Assembly (NCBI GenBank): GCA_016720825.1
Contig: JADKJV010000002.1
Location: 1-64,000, forward strand
Reading direction: 5' to 3'
Length of the DNA: 64,000 nucleotides
DNA from: Chitinophagaceae bacterium
GTDB lineage: Bacteria > Bacteroidota > Bacteroidia > Chitinophagales > Chitinophagaceae
The notes under the pieces were generated by a model. It did not search any database, was not told where the DNA came from, and was given only the letters and a program-made list of their open reading frames with translations. Shown one piece after another: positions 53,992 to 62,826 of the stretch (the first letter of the stretch is position 1; every line of letters begins with the position of its first letter). Both the position numbers and the translations under genes were made by a program.

Positions 53992-55425
53992 CTAATCCCG
54001 TGTCTTATCCTTAAAATAATCATACATCTTCGCCTCTCCATTCTGCATATTCAATGTAATCAGCAAATTGATTTCACCGCTGCTTAATTCCTTTTCATCT
54101 GTACCGGTAATGATGAGGAAATTCCCGGAAAGCATCCAGCCTGTCCAGTCAGTTAAACCCGTATTATACTCCCAGTACTTTTTACCATCCATACCCAGTT
54201 TTGTAATGATGATTTTGCCTTCGCGGCCAATCTGGCTCCTCGATAAAACAATAAATGCATCCGGATTGGAAAGGTGAAGGGGAGTAGCCGTAAGCCTGTT
54301 CATCAGGAAACCGCCCTGCAGGAATTCTGAACTGCCCTGCGTCAGCGCATTTACGTTATCGATCATCCAGGTATCATATTTTTCTTCAAAACGGATACCG
54401 GCTTTTCTCAGTTTGCGTCTTGCCGTTTCTTCATAAGCATTGCTGTACTGGAAACGGTTAAATAGTTTTTCCATTTCAGCATTGGAATATAAACCATACC
54501 AGTTGCCGTTAACCGTATCATTGTTCAGCACAATGCTGTTATAGCTGATTGAATTTCCCTGGAGGTTTTCTATGGCCCGCTGCCTGTCTTCATAACTCCG
54601 CTGGTCTTTTTCCACATGGCGTTTCAATTCGCCGATACTGTCCCTTTTACGCTGTAATATTTCACGCTCTGCATAATACTCTGAAGATATCCGGTTGTAT
54701 TCCTGGTAACTGATCTGTTTATTGCGGTAAGCTTCCGCCGCACCGCGGTTTTTAGTGTTATTCAGCGTATCAATATCAGCATTGCATTTATCCTCCAGTT
54801 TATCAAGTTCTTTTATCCTTGCCTTTACCGGATCTGTTTCTTCATCCGAAACAGAAACAGCCATCAGGGATTTTGTATCCAAATCCCAGCGGCTGCCATC
54901 TTTGGCTGTAATTAAGATATGACCGCTGCTGTGATTAAATTTATAATAATGTCTTTCTGCCGGCAGCAGACCTGCTAATGACGGATTCTTTTTCTCTATC
55001 ATCTCTGCATCGGCAGTCTCTTCCAGTGTAAATGGGTCAAAAGACATCAGCCCACCCATAAAAACCCATGCCTGGTTATCAGCCTTGCCTAATATCTCTA
55101 CCGGCCATGTTTTAATCTGGCTTCTGGATTTGGCCTTACGGTCTTTGATTTTATTGCCGGTTACAGCATCATTTATTTGTACATAGTAACTGGTGCTGAC
55201 TGATTTTTGCACAAAATTTCCCCGGCGGGAATAAGAGGTGGCTTTTTCATGTCCAACAACGGCAAACACAACCTGCTTTCCGTCTTTTTCAAATCCCAGC
55301 ACCGGAGGGATAGCGTATTGTTCATCAAACTGTGATAAGCAACCCCGTATCAGGAAAATCATGCCGCCACCGAATATGATTACAGTGGCTAATACAATCA
55401 TCAGTGGCTTGTTACGGAAAAACAT
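53992..55425 (-). CDS. Membrane-anchored protein with central coiled coil, unknown function
   Basis: The 477-residue protein begins at ATG 55425 with one membrane helix (about residues 7-27). A mainly beta region follows, with repeated strand motifs such as QAWVFMGGLMSFDPFTLE and GHILITAKDGSRWDLD. A charged coiled coil lies at about 205-285 (rich in E, R and K), and a second beta region ends the protein (e.g. MLSGNFLIITGTDEKELSSG). The beta parts may form a propeller-like fold. I do not recognise a family. It probably faces the periplasm. Confidence 0.65.
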   Translation of the reverse strand: MFFRNKPLMIVLATVIIFGGGMIFLIRGCLSQFDEQYAIPPVLGFEKDGKQVVFAVVGHEKATSYSRRGNFVQKSVSTSYYVQINDAVTGNKIKDRKAKSRSQIKTWPVEILGKADNQAWVFMGGLMSFDPFTLEETADAEMIEKKNPSLAGLLPAERHYYKFNHSSGHILITAKDGSRWDLDTKSLMAVSVSDEETDPVKARIKELDKLEDKCNADIDTLNNTKNRGAAEAYRNKQISYQEYNRISSEYYAEREILQRKRDSIGELKRHVEKDQRSYEDRQRAIENLQGNSISYNSIVLNNDTVNGNWYGLYSNAEMEKLFNRFQYSNAYEETARRKLRKAGIRFEEKYDTWMIDNVNALTQGSSEFLQGGFLMNRLTATPLHLSNPDAFIVLSRSQIGREGKIIITKLGMDGKKYWEYNTGLTDWTGWMLSGNFLIITGTDEKELSSGEINLLITLNMQNGEAKMYDYFKDKTRD

Positions 55426-55648
55426 AAAAGTCAATTTGGTGATGAGATATACGTAAAATTAATCTGTAAAGTGATTAATCCGGTTGCAAACTGGTAACAC
55501 TTTCCGGGTATATCACAAAAATCAGCCCCCCGAAATTTTAGGATTTGACAGAATATGAGTATTTTTCCCTCGGAAGCCGGGAACCCATTTTTCCAGGTAA
55601 CCAGGGAACACTTTAAAACCACATTCAATTATTACAAAAACTGTTATC

Positions 55649-56113
55649 ATGAAAAAACTACTTGTTTTCATCCTGGCTCTCGGCTTGTTTTCTGCCTGTA
55701 AAGACAAAAAGGCTCCGGATCCAAGAGACAAAGGTGATTATTACAAAGATGATTACCGCAACGACGACCGTAATAACAACAATAACGGCGACGATGAAAA
55801 CCGTAACAACCGCAATAACCGCAACAACGACGACGAGAACACAAACAACGACAGGAATAATGATGAGCCTTCTGATAACGGTAATACCGGCGGATCATGG
55901 GGTTCAGCCAACGAAGATGTATTCGTTAGCAATTGTGTAAGCTCAGCTGCCAGCAGCGGTACTTTCACCAAAGCACAGGCAAAATCTTATTGCAGCTGTA
56001 TGCTTGAAAAACTGGAACGCAAATATCCCAATCCTGAGGATATCAGCGGCATGGACGAAAATGATCCCGTTATGCTCCGCATGGCCAAAGAATGTGTGGC
56101 TGACCTTCAATAA
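55649..56113 (+). CDS. Lipoprotein with Asn/Asp/Arg-rich linker and cysteine-containing tail
   Basis: The 154-residue protein has a lipobox (LFSAC, Cys17). A low-complexity linker (about residues 25-80) of N, D, R and E follows, then a small folded domain with three conserved-looking cysteines: FVSNCVSSA, SYCSCMLEKLERKYPN and AKECVADL. The last domain resembles a family of small bacterial domains with a C-x-C pair. Role unknown. It ends at a strong terminator. Confidence 0.7.
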   Translation: MKKLLVFILALGLFSACKDKKAPDPRDKGDYYKDDYRNDDRNNNNNGDDENRNNRNNRNNDDENTNNDRNNDEPSDNGNTGGSWGSANEDVFVSNCVSSAASSGTFTKAQAKSYCSCMLEKLERKYPNPEDISGMDENDPVMLRMAKECVADLQ

Positions 56114-56133
56114 TAACCAGCAAACCTTTATAC

Positions 56134-56163
56134 AAACCCATGCCGGCTGGCATGGGTTTTTTT
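56134..56163 (+). terminator. Intrinsic terminator after the Asn-rich lipoprotein
   Basis: A nine-base stem ACCCATGCC/GGCATGGGT with loop GGCT, then TTTTTTT. Confidence 0.88.
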
Positions 56164-56219
56164 GTGCCCGCTGAACAGATTGCCCGCATAGTTGTTTAGG
56201 TTTTATCGGCGCTGACAGT

Positions 56220-56227
56220 TATTTTTG
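56220..56227 (+). promoter_or_regulatory. -7 box TATTTTTG before pdhB
   Basis: Exact match to TAnnTTTG, 56 bases before the pdhB start codon. No well-spaced -33 TTG is present. Confidence 0.5.
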
Positions 56228-56282
56228 CGGCCGATTCCGGGCTATTTCCCGGGGCACAAAAAACTCAAAAAAGACAAAGTCC

Positions 56283-57272
56283 ATGGCAAGATCAATCGCT
56301 TTCAGGGAAGCCCTCCGCGAAGCTCTAAATGAGGAAATGAGAAGGGATGACAGGGTATTCCTGATGGGAGAGGAAGTAGCTGAATATAATGGTGCCTATA
56401 AAGTAAGCCAGGGTATGCTGGCAGAGTTCGGCCCCAAAAGGGTTATTGACACACCTATCTCTGAACTGGGTTTTACCGCCGTCGGTGTCGGCGCTGCACA
56501 AAATGGCCTGCGCCCGATCGTTGAATTTATGACCTGGAATTTTGCAGTGCTGGCTTTAGATCAAATTTTAAATACGGCTTCTAAAATGCTGGCAATGAGC
56601 GGCGGACAAGTTTCATGTCCTATCGTTTTCCGCGGCCCCAATGGTTCTGCCGGTCAGCTCGGTGCCCAGCACTCAACCGCTTTTGAAAGCCTGTATGCCA
56701 ACATCCCCGGAATTAAAGTTGTTTCCCCCAGCAATGGATATGATGCCAAAGGCCTGCTGAAACAAGCCATCCGCTATGAAGAAGATCCCGTTGTTTTCAT
56801 GGAATCTGAACAGATGTATGGCGATAAATCAGACGTTCCCGACGAAGAATATTATATCGAACTCGGCAAAGCAGATGTAAAAAGGGCCGGCCGCGATATC
56901 ACCATCGTTTCCTTTAATAAAATGATGAAAGTCGCGCTGGGCGCCGCTGATGAACTGGAAAAAGAAGGAATCAGTGCTGAAGTAATTGACCTCCGCACGA
57001 TCCGTCCCCTCGACTGGATGACCATCCTGGAAAGCGTTAAAAAGACCAACCGCCTCATCATTGTGGAAGAACAGTGGCCTTTTGCTTCCGTTTCATCCGA
57101 AATTACCTACCGGATCCAGAAAGAAGGATTTGATTTCCTGGATGCCCCCATCCGCAGGATTACAGCCGCTGATGCCCCCCTGCACTATGCACCAAACCTG
57201 GTGGCAGCAGCCCTCCCGGATGTACCCAGGACTGTCAAACTGGCCAAAGAGGTAATGTACCTGAAGAAATAA
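56283..57272 (+). CDS. pdhB: Pyruvate dehydrogenase E1 component, beta subunit
   Basis: The 329-residue subunit pairs with E1 alpha in the thiamine-diphosphate step of pyruvate dehydrogenase. Marks are the start SIAFREALREALNEEMRRD, FLMGEEVAEYNGAYKVSQG, the FRGPNGSAGQLGAQHSTAFE loop and IIVEEQWPFASVSSEI. Family members act on pyruvate or branched-chain 2-oxo acids; the length and motifs favour pyruvate. No alpha or E2 gene is adjacent, so the complex is encoded in separate loci, a common arrangement in Bacteroidota. Confidence 0.92.
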   Translation: MARSIAFREALREALNEEMRRDDRVFLMGEEVAEYNGAYKVSQGMLAEFGPKRVIDTPISELGFTAVGVGAAQNGLRPIVEFMTWNFAVLALDQILNTASKMLAMSGGQVSCPIVFRGPNGSAGQLGAQHSTAFESLYANIPGIKVVSPSNGYDAKGLLKQAIRYEEDPVVFMESEQMYGDKSDVPDEEYYIELGKADVKRAGRDITIVSFNKMMKVALGAADELEKEGISAEVIDLRTIRPLDWMTILESVKKTNRLIIVEEQWPFASVSSEITYRIQKEGFDFLDAPIRRITAADAPLHYAPNLVAAALPDVPRTVKLAKEVMYLKK

Positions 57273-57298
57273 GGCGTTTCTACAAAGTATAAATAACA

Positions 57299-57324
57299 GA
57301 ATATCCCCCTTTGTGGGGATATTC
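57299..57324 (+). terminator. Hairpin after pdhB
   Basis: Stem GAATATCCCC/GGGGATATTC with loop CTTTGT, a perfect ten-base stem, but the T-run that follows is weak. Confidence 0.65.
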
Positions 57325-57437
57325 CGTTTAATATCATGTGATAAATTATTTTTAAAAAAAGTCATGTACTGGTACAACTATTAGGAAATTTCCTGCATCT
57401 TTGTAACGGTTTTTCATAGGATATTGGATTTTAAAAC

Positions 57438-57470
57438 GAGGCTGGGTTTCTACCCGGCCTCTATTTTTTT
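57438..57470 (+). terminator. Terminator-like hairpin in the gap before the NtrC-like gene
   Basis: GAGGCtGGGT and ACCCgGCCTC pair around TTTCT, with a run of seven T after. A possible -7-like sequence CATCTTTG lies about 45 bases upstream, so a small transcript could end here. Confidence 0.65.
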
Positions 57471-57516
57471 CAGCCCCACTCACCACAGCCTGTTCTTTCG
57501 CTGACCTTAAATGGTC

Positions 57517-57524
57517 TATTTTTG
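57517..57524 (+). promoter_or_regulatory. -7 box TATTTTTG before the NtrC-like gene
   Basis: Exact match to TAnnTTTG, 21 bases before the start codon at 57546. Confidence 0.55.
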
Positions 57525-57545
57525 CGCTACTCTAAACCCCGTTAA

Positions 57546-58706
57546 ATGGCAGACATTCTGATTATAGATGACGAAAAAGCAATCCGGAAGACCCTGAGCG
57601 AGATCCTTTCCTTTGAAGGCTATAAAATTGACGAAGCAGCTGATGGCGAAGAAGGCCTGAAAAAATTCAAGGAAAAAACATACGACCTCGTTCTCTGCGA
57701 TATCAAAATGCCCAAGCTCGATGGCATCGAATTCCTGCAAAAAGCCGGGGAAAGTAACCCCGATGTACCTGTAATCATGATCTCCGGTCATGGTAATATC
57801 GAAACAGCCGTGGAAGCCGTTAAAAAAGGCGCCTACGACTATATCTCAAAGCCCCCGGACCTGAACCGTCTCCTGATTACGATCCGCAATGCGATGGAAA
57901 AAGGTATTCTGGTTACCGAAACCAAAGTCCTGAAACGCAAAGTGAGCCGGGTACAGGAAATGATTGGGCAGTCAGAAGGAATCCGCCGCATTAAAGAAAC
58001 TATTGAGAAAGTCGCTCCCACAGACGCAAGGATACTCGTAACCGGCGAAAACGGTGTTGGTAAAGAACTCGTCGCCCGCTGGATTCATGAAAAAAGCAAC
58101 CGCGCATCCGGACCTATCATTGAAGTAAACTGTGCCGCCATCCCGGGAGAGCTGATCGAAAGCGAATTGTTTGGTCACGAAAAAGGATCATTCACATCAG
58201 CCATCAAGCAACGTATCGGCAAATTTGAATCTGCCAACGGTGGTACACTTTTCCTCGATGAAATAGGGGATATGAGTTCCAACGCACAGGCCAAAGTACT
58301 CCGTGCTTTACAGGAAGGGAAAATCACCCGTGTGGGTGCTGATAAAGATATTTCGGTGGATGTGCGGGTCATTGCCGCAACCAATAAAGACCTCCTGAAA
58401 GAAGTAGAAGCCAAAAACTTCAGGCTTGACCTGTATCACAGGCTCAGCGTAATCCTTATACATGTGCCTTCGCTCAATGATCGCAGAGAAGATATTCCCA
58501 TGCTGACTGACCAGTTCCTCGAAGATATCTGCCGTGATTACGGGATCGCACCCAAGCCGATTACCGAAGAGGCGATTAAATTACTGCAGGCTTATAACTG
58601 GACAGGAAACATCCGCGAACTGCGCAATGTAGTGGAACGTCTTGTCATTTTATCCGGTAAAGAAATCAACGGGGAAGATGTCAGGAACTATGTACTGCCA
58701 AAGTGA
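57546..58706 (+). CDS. NtrC-type response regulator with AAA+ domain, no DNA-binding domain
   Basis: The 386-residue protein has an N-terminal receiver (phosphoacceptor D52 in CDIKMP) and a sigma-54-activator-type AAA+ domain (Walker A VTGENGVGKE; GTLFLDEIGD). Two features are unusual. The sigma-54 contact loop, normally GAFTGA, reads GSFTSA at 214-219. The protein also ends right after the AAA+ lid (NYVLPK) without a Fis-type DNA-binding helix. It may act by a different contact or through a partner. It converges on the B12 regulator gene, the ends overlapping by 26 bases. Confidence 0.9.
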   Translation: MADILIIDDEKAIRKTLSEILSFEGYKIDEAADGEEGLKKFKEKTYDLVLCDIKMPKLDGIEFLQKAGESNPDVPVIMISGHGNIETAVEAVKKGAYDYISKPPDLNRLLITIRNAMEKGILVTETKVLKRKVSRVQEMIGQSEGIRRIKETIEKVAPTDARILVTGENGVGKELVARWIHEKSNRASGPIIEVNCAAIPGELIESELFGHEKGSFTSAIKQRIGKFESANGGTLFLDEIGDMSSNAQAKVLRALQEGKITRVGADKDISVDVRVIAATNKDLLKEVEAKNFRLDLYHRLSVILIHVPSLNDRREDIPMLTDQFLEDICRDYGIAPKPITEEAIKLLQAYNWTGNIRELRNVVERLVILSGKEINGEDVRNYVLPK

Positions 58707-59580
58707 TTTTTTCTTTTGTGAATTGCACCAGTTCATCTACCGTGCGGAAAAATGTAAACTGGCTGTTCCCGGATTCCAGGCAATTCATACAACCCCCTGA
58801 TGCAAGCACCGGAACATCCGGGTAATGCCCGCCCAGCCATTTGATCAGTCCGGCCGTGCCTTCCTTGTTAATCTGGCTGATGATATGTGTGTAGAGATAA
58901 TCCACCGGATGCTGTGTGAGGTATTTCTGCAGGCATTCATTGGATGTATTAATCCCGAAATACACTGTCCTGAATCCATATTTCCTGAAAAAATAATTGG
59001 CGATCAGCAGGGGGATTTCATGCAATTCACCCATCGGCGCGAATATTAAAACACATGGCGCATCTGCCGCCGGGTTTTCAATACCATCTGTGGCACAAAT
59101 GATTTTTTTCCTGATGATATGACTGGCAAAATGCTCCTGCGCAGGAATAATGTGGTTGGTCATCCATAACATGCCGATCCGTTCAAGAAACGGAATGAAA
59201 ATGCCTGTGATGCATTTATCAATTCCGTAGCGCAGTACAACAGTGTGGGTGATCTTCTCGAATTTGTCTTTGTCAAGATCAACCCCGGCAGCAATCAGTT
59301 CATGGATGAATAATTCGTGGTTTGCATCCGGACCACCGCTTTTTTCGACCAGCTGGCGGATTTCTTCAGCCGGCAATGCGGCTATTTTGGAAATCTTGTA
59401 GCCCTTGTGGTAAAGAAAGGAAACCTGCAACAGCGATTTCAGGTCATCGCTGTCATAAATCCGCCGGTTACTGTCCTTGCGCATTGGCTTCAGGAAACTA
59501 TACCGCTGTTCCCAGATCCGGAGGGTATGTGCCTTGATTCCGCACAGATTTTCAACATCCCTGATAGTAAAATACTTCAT
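58681..59580 (-). CDS. MerR-family regulator with B12-binding domain, CarH-like photoreceptor candidate
   Basis: The 299-residue protein has an N-terminal MerR winged helix (TIRDVENLCGIKAHTLRIWE, residues 5-24). The two-part cobalamin domain carries the motif of adenosylcobalamin photoreceptors: W139, then nine residues, then E149-H150 (W-x9-EH). E185-x-H187 fits the lower cobalt-ligand site, though the G of E-x-H-x-x-G is P here. In CarH, B12 forms a tetramer that binds DNA in the dark and falls apart in light. No carotenoid genes are present, so the target is unknown; nearby candidates are the divergent lepB and the convergent NtrC-like gene. Confidence 0.85.
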   Translation of the reverse strand: MKYFTIRDVENLCGIKAHTLRIWEQRYSFLKPMRKDSNRRIYDSDDLKSLLQVSFLYHKGYKISKIAALPAEEIRQLVEKSGGPDANHELFIHELIAAGVDLDKDKFEKITHTVVLRYGIDKCITGIFIPFLERIGMLWMTNHIIPAQEHFASHIIRKKIICATDGIENPAADAPCVLIFAPMGELHEIPLLIANYFFRKYGFRTVYFGINTSNECLQKYLTQHPVDYLYTHIISQINKEGTAGLIKWLGGHYPDVPVLASGGCMNCLESGNSQFTFFRTVDELVQFTKEKITLAVHSS

Positions 59581-59703
59581 AATGACTGGCTGGTGGTTCC
59601 TTTATAGCTCCCGGGGGCTGTTTTTAGCAAAAACTTTGAATATTAGAATTTTGTGTGGCAAATATTATTGATATTTTTGTCCGTCATAAATTAAAACAGG
59701 CTC

Positions 59704-61246
59704 ATGCCACTGCAACATATTTTCATCGTTTACCTGATCAGTACACTGATCGTTTTCCTTCCTTCCTTTGGTTTCGCTAAATTATTCGAAAAAGCCGGTT
59801 TACCCGCATGGAAGGCTTATGTGCCCTTCTATAACACCTGGATGATGCAAGAGTTGACTAAAAGGCCAAAACATTGGGTTTTTTGGCAATTTATCCCGGT
59901 TGTAGGCTGGTTTATCAGTCCTGGTATCTTTATCGAATTCGCCAAAGTGTTCGGAAAGTTCAGTCTCGGCCAGCATACCCTGGCTTCCATTTTTGCCCCT
60001 TTTTACTTTCCATATCTCGCCTACAAGGAAAAACCGGCTTATATCGGACCCGCAGCGGTTCTGAAATACCGGAAGAAAGGCTGGCGCGAATGGGTGGATG
60101 CCGCCATTTTCGCAGTAGTTGCCGCCACACTGATCCGCACTTTTGTTTTTGAAGCTTATACGATCCCTTCAGGCTCTATGGAAAAAACCCTGCTGATTAA
60201 GGATTTCCTCTTTGTAAGCAAACTCAGCTACGGCCCCCGGATCCCCAACACACCGCTTTCATTTCCCTTTGTTCATAATTATATGCCCATCGGCAATGGT
60301 AAATCATACAGCACCCTGATCGAACTGCCCTATATCCGCTGGTTCGCATCATCACCCAAAAGAGGGGATGTGGTTGTATTCAATTTCCCGGCCGGTGATA
60401 CAGTCATTCACAAAGACAAATTTGAATCAGCCAATCCATATTACGATATCAAACGGATGGCTGCAGCCGGTTCTATTGAAGCAAAAGAAATACTGTCAGA
60501 TCCCGGCAATTACCCGGTGGTGGTTCACCCGGTTGATAAGACGGATAACTATATTAAACGCTGCGTGGGTATTGCAGGTGATACACTGGAAGTGCGCGAC
60601 CAGAAAGTATTCATCAATGGACAAGAGCAGGCCACACCACCGCATTCCGAGAGGAATTATGAAGTAGAAACCAATCCCGGTTATGTACTCACCAAAGAAG
60701 GGCTGAGTGATATAGGTGTGAAAATTTATGAAACGGATGAATCCTCTGATCTTGTTCCTTTCACCGGAAACCGGTATGTGATCAATATGACGGCGGATGA
60801 AAAAGTCAAACTGGAAAAATCAGGTTGGGCGAAATCCATCAAATACTATTACCAGAACACGCCTGAGCCCATTAAAATTTTCCCTTACGATACCCTGCAT
60901 AAATGGTCAGCTGATAATTACGGCCCGATCTGGATTCCTAAAAAAGATGCCGTGCTGACCCTGACTCCTGAAAACTATTCGGTGTACCAGCGTACGATCC
61001 GTTTTTTAGGAGAAGAACGATTTCGAAATGAAAGATGGTAAGTTCTATGTAAATGGAAAAGAGACCAGCACCTATACTTTCAAAATGGATTATTACTGGA
61101 TGATGGGAGATAACCGCCAGGGATCGCAGGACAGCCGCTTCTGGGGATTTGTTCCTGAAGACCGGATCGTGGGTAAAGCCTGGATGATCTGGTTCAGCTG
61201 GGAGGGAGGCCCCCGGTGGAAACGATTGTTCCGCATCGTAAAATAG
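59704..61246 (+). CDS. lepB: Signal peptidase I with N-terminal membrane extension (frameshifted)
   Basis: The enzyme cuts signal peptides at the outer face of the inner membrane. An extra N-terminal region of about 120 residues carries several helices (DUF5684-like: FEKAGLPAWKAYVPFYNTW). The catalytic Ser158 is in IPSGSMEKTLL and Lys285 in YIKRCVGIAGDTLEV. The frame breaks in 61001-61010; removing one base (probably a G) joins IRFLE to KNDFEMKDGKFYVNGKE and then GDNRQGSQDSRFWGFVPEDRIVGKA. Repaired length is about 513 residues. It is divergent from the B12 regulator, 123 bases apart. Confidence 0.9.
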
Positions 61247-61258
61247 ACTAATTTTAAG

Positions 61259-61290
61259 TGCCCCTGACGAAAGTCCGGGGCATTCTTGTC
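61259..61290 (+). terminator. Hairpin after lepB
   Basis: TGCCCC and GGGGCA pair across a 12-base loop, with a weak T stretch after (ATTCTTGTC). It may partly separate lepB from the deaminase gene. Confidence 0.5.
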
Positions 61291-61305
61291 TGTAAACGAA
61301 ACTTT

Positions 61306-61788
61306 ATGCAACACACGCTTGCCTTTGAATATGAGTCTTACGCCGGCATCCACGAGCTGAGCAAAGAAGATGCGTGGCTTTTACAGGAAGCCCGTAAAGT
61401 GACTGTAAACGCCTATGCGCCCTATTCCAACTTCCACGTGGGCGCTGTTGCCATGATGGCCAATGGACAGGTGGTTACCGGCACCAACCAGGAAAACGCA
61501 TCATATCCCGTAGGCATCTGCGCCGAAAGGGTATTACTGGGCACCATTGCCACCCTGCAACCCAACGTAGAGATCGTGAGCATGGCTATCAGCTACAGCA
61601 GCGATTCCGTCAAAAGCGACCATCCGATTTCCCCCTGCGGTATGTGCCGCCAGGCTTTGCTTGAATACGAAACGAGACTGCATAAACCCATCCGGCTGAT
61701 TTTAGGAGGTATGGAAGGGAAAGTGTTTATAATAAAAACTGCGAGTTTGCTGCTGCCATTTGCGTTTACAAGCAGCGAATTGAAATAA
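61306..61788 (+). CDS. cdd: Cytidine deaminase
   Basis: The start at 61306 is preferred over the upstream in-frame start at 61258, which lies in the hairpin. The 160-residue zinc enzyme converts cytidine and deoxycytidine to uridine and deoxyuridine. Zinc ligands and catalytic acid are in ICAERVLLG (C72, E74) and PCGMCRQALLE (C111, C114), with YAPYSNFHVGA before them. Length is normal for the tetrameric class. A repeat follows. Confidence 0.93.
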   Translation: MQHTLAFEYESYAGIHELSKEDAWLLQEARKVTVNAYAPYSNFHVGAVAMMANGQVVTGTNQENASYPVGICAERVLLGTIATLQPNVEIVSMAISYSSDSVKSDHPISPCGMCRQALLEYETRLHKPIRLILGGMEGKVFIIKTASLLLPFAFTSSELK

Positions 61789-61793
61789 TTTAT

Positions 61794-61917
61794 TTTTACC
61801 ACAAGGTTCACAAAGAAAATACAGAAAGGCCACAAGGGTACTATCCTTGTGGCCTTTCTTTGCCCGCTGTAGCAAAGCGAAAGCGGGGGTACTTCCTTTG
61901 TGTTCTTTGTGGTAAAA
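61794..61917. repeat. CACAAAG-family repeat, copy 7, with nested GC-rich hairpin
   Basis: Ends TTTTTACCACAAGG and CTTTGTGGTAAAAA frame the element. A nested unit GCCCGCTGTAGCAAAGCG plus AAGCGGG (61862-61892) interrupts the right arm. It lies between convergent genes. Confidence 0.82.
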
Positions 61918-61924
61918 ATAAAAT

Positions 61925-62422
61925 CTAAAAAAGAGTCTGAACTCCATACGCAATCTTCGCCTCATGCTCCAGCAACCATTTTTTCCTCCACAATCCCCCT
62001 GCATAACCCGTCAGTTCCCGGTTTGAGCCAATCACCCTGTGGCAGGGGATGATGATCGCAATATTGTTTTTTCCATTGGCATTGGCAACTGCCCTGGTGG
62101 CTTTGGTATCGCCGGTGCGGCGGGCCAGTTCCAGGTAGCTGATTGTTTTACCGAAGGGGATACGCATCAGTTCACTCCACACTTCCTGCTGGAAAGGAGT
62201 ACCGGGCTGGTTAAACGGAATATCAAACTGACGCAGTGCGCCCTGGAAATACTGGATCAATTGCTCCACGCAGTTAATAAGCATGGGAGAGAGGTTCTTC
62301 TTCTTGGCGGCTGGTTTATCTGTGGTGTCATGGAAATGCACTTCACTGATAAATGAATCAGTGCCGCTGATGCGGATCAGCCCGACCGGGGAATGGTAAT
62401 ATGTTGTATTGATGTCACCCAA
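61925..62422 (-). CDS. ogt: Methylated-DNA--protein-cysteine methyltransferase
   Basis: The 165-residue suicide repair protein takes methyl groups from O6-methylguanine. The acceptor cysteine is C127 in IIPCHRVIGS, with the DNA-binding TPFQQEVWSELMRIPFGKTISY and a normal GYAGGLWRKKWLLEHE end. No ATG is available; translation appears to start at TTG 62422, overlapping the csaA stop by eight bases, so the two genes are translated as a pair. Confidence 0.92.
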   Translation of the reverse strand: MGDINTTYYHSPVGLIRISGTDSFISEVHFHDTTDKPAAKKKNLSPMLINCVEQLIQYFQGALRQFDIPFNQPGTPFQQEVWSELMRIPFGKTISYLELARRTGDTKATRAVANANGKNNIAIIIPCHRVIGSNRELTGYAGGLWRKKWLLEHEAKIAYGVQTLF

Positions 62423-62750
62423 TGGAAAGTCCGTTTGGCAGCGGCCTGTCGGCCTTCAATAAAATTACATCTTTGTTTTCATCATACACACCCAGCACCA
62501 GGCATTCGCTCATAAAATCGGCCACCTGCCTGGGCGGGAAGTTAACTACCGCTATTACGGGCCTGTTCAGGAGATCAGCCGGCTGGTAATGCTTCGTTAC
62601 CTGGGCAGAAGATTTGCGGATACCCAGTTCGGGGCCAAAATCAATCCATAATTTATACGCAGGCTTGCGGGCTTTGGGGAATTCCTGCACATCCACAATA
62701 GTGCCGGTACGGATATCAATTTTGATGAAATCATCCCAACTGATTTGCAT
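62415..62750 (-). CDS. csaA: CsaA-like tRNA-binding protein
   Basis: The 111-residue single-domain OB-fold protein starts at ATG 62750 (an in-frame upstream start would add 35 unrelated residues). It matches the EMAPII/CsaA group: DDFIKIDIRTGTIVDVQEFP, SSAQVTKHY and VAVVNFPPRQVADFMSEC. It binds tRNA and in Bacillus CsaA also acts as a chaperone in secretion. It shares a transcript with ogt. Confidence 0.92.
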   Translation of the reverse strand: MQISWDDFIKIDIRTGTIVDVQEFPKARKPAYKLWIDFGPELGIRKSSAQVTKHYQPADLLNRPVIAVVNFPPRQVADFMSECLVLGVYDENKDVILLKADRPLPNGLSIG

Positions 62751-62826
62751 ACATTTATTTTTCTGTAAACTACCAAATAACCGGGATTGCCGGTCATTGA
62801 AACAAATTTTAAAGTAAATTGGCCAT

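Noticed and set aside
53992..55425. PA2928-family protein
   Set aside because: The overall layout is vaguely similar, but no diagnostic motif could be confirmed by eye, so the product is left as unknown.
58681..59580. Methylmalonyl-CoA mutase or other B12 enzyme
   Set aside because: The N-terminal MerR helix-turn-helix and the W-x9-EH motif mark a regulator, not an enzyme.
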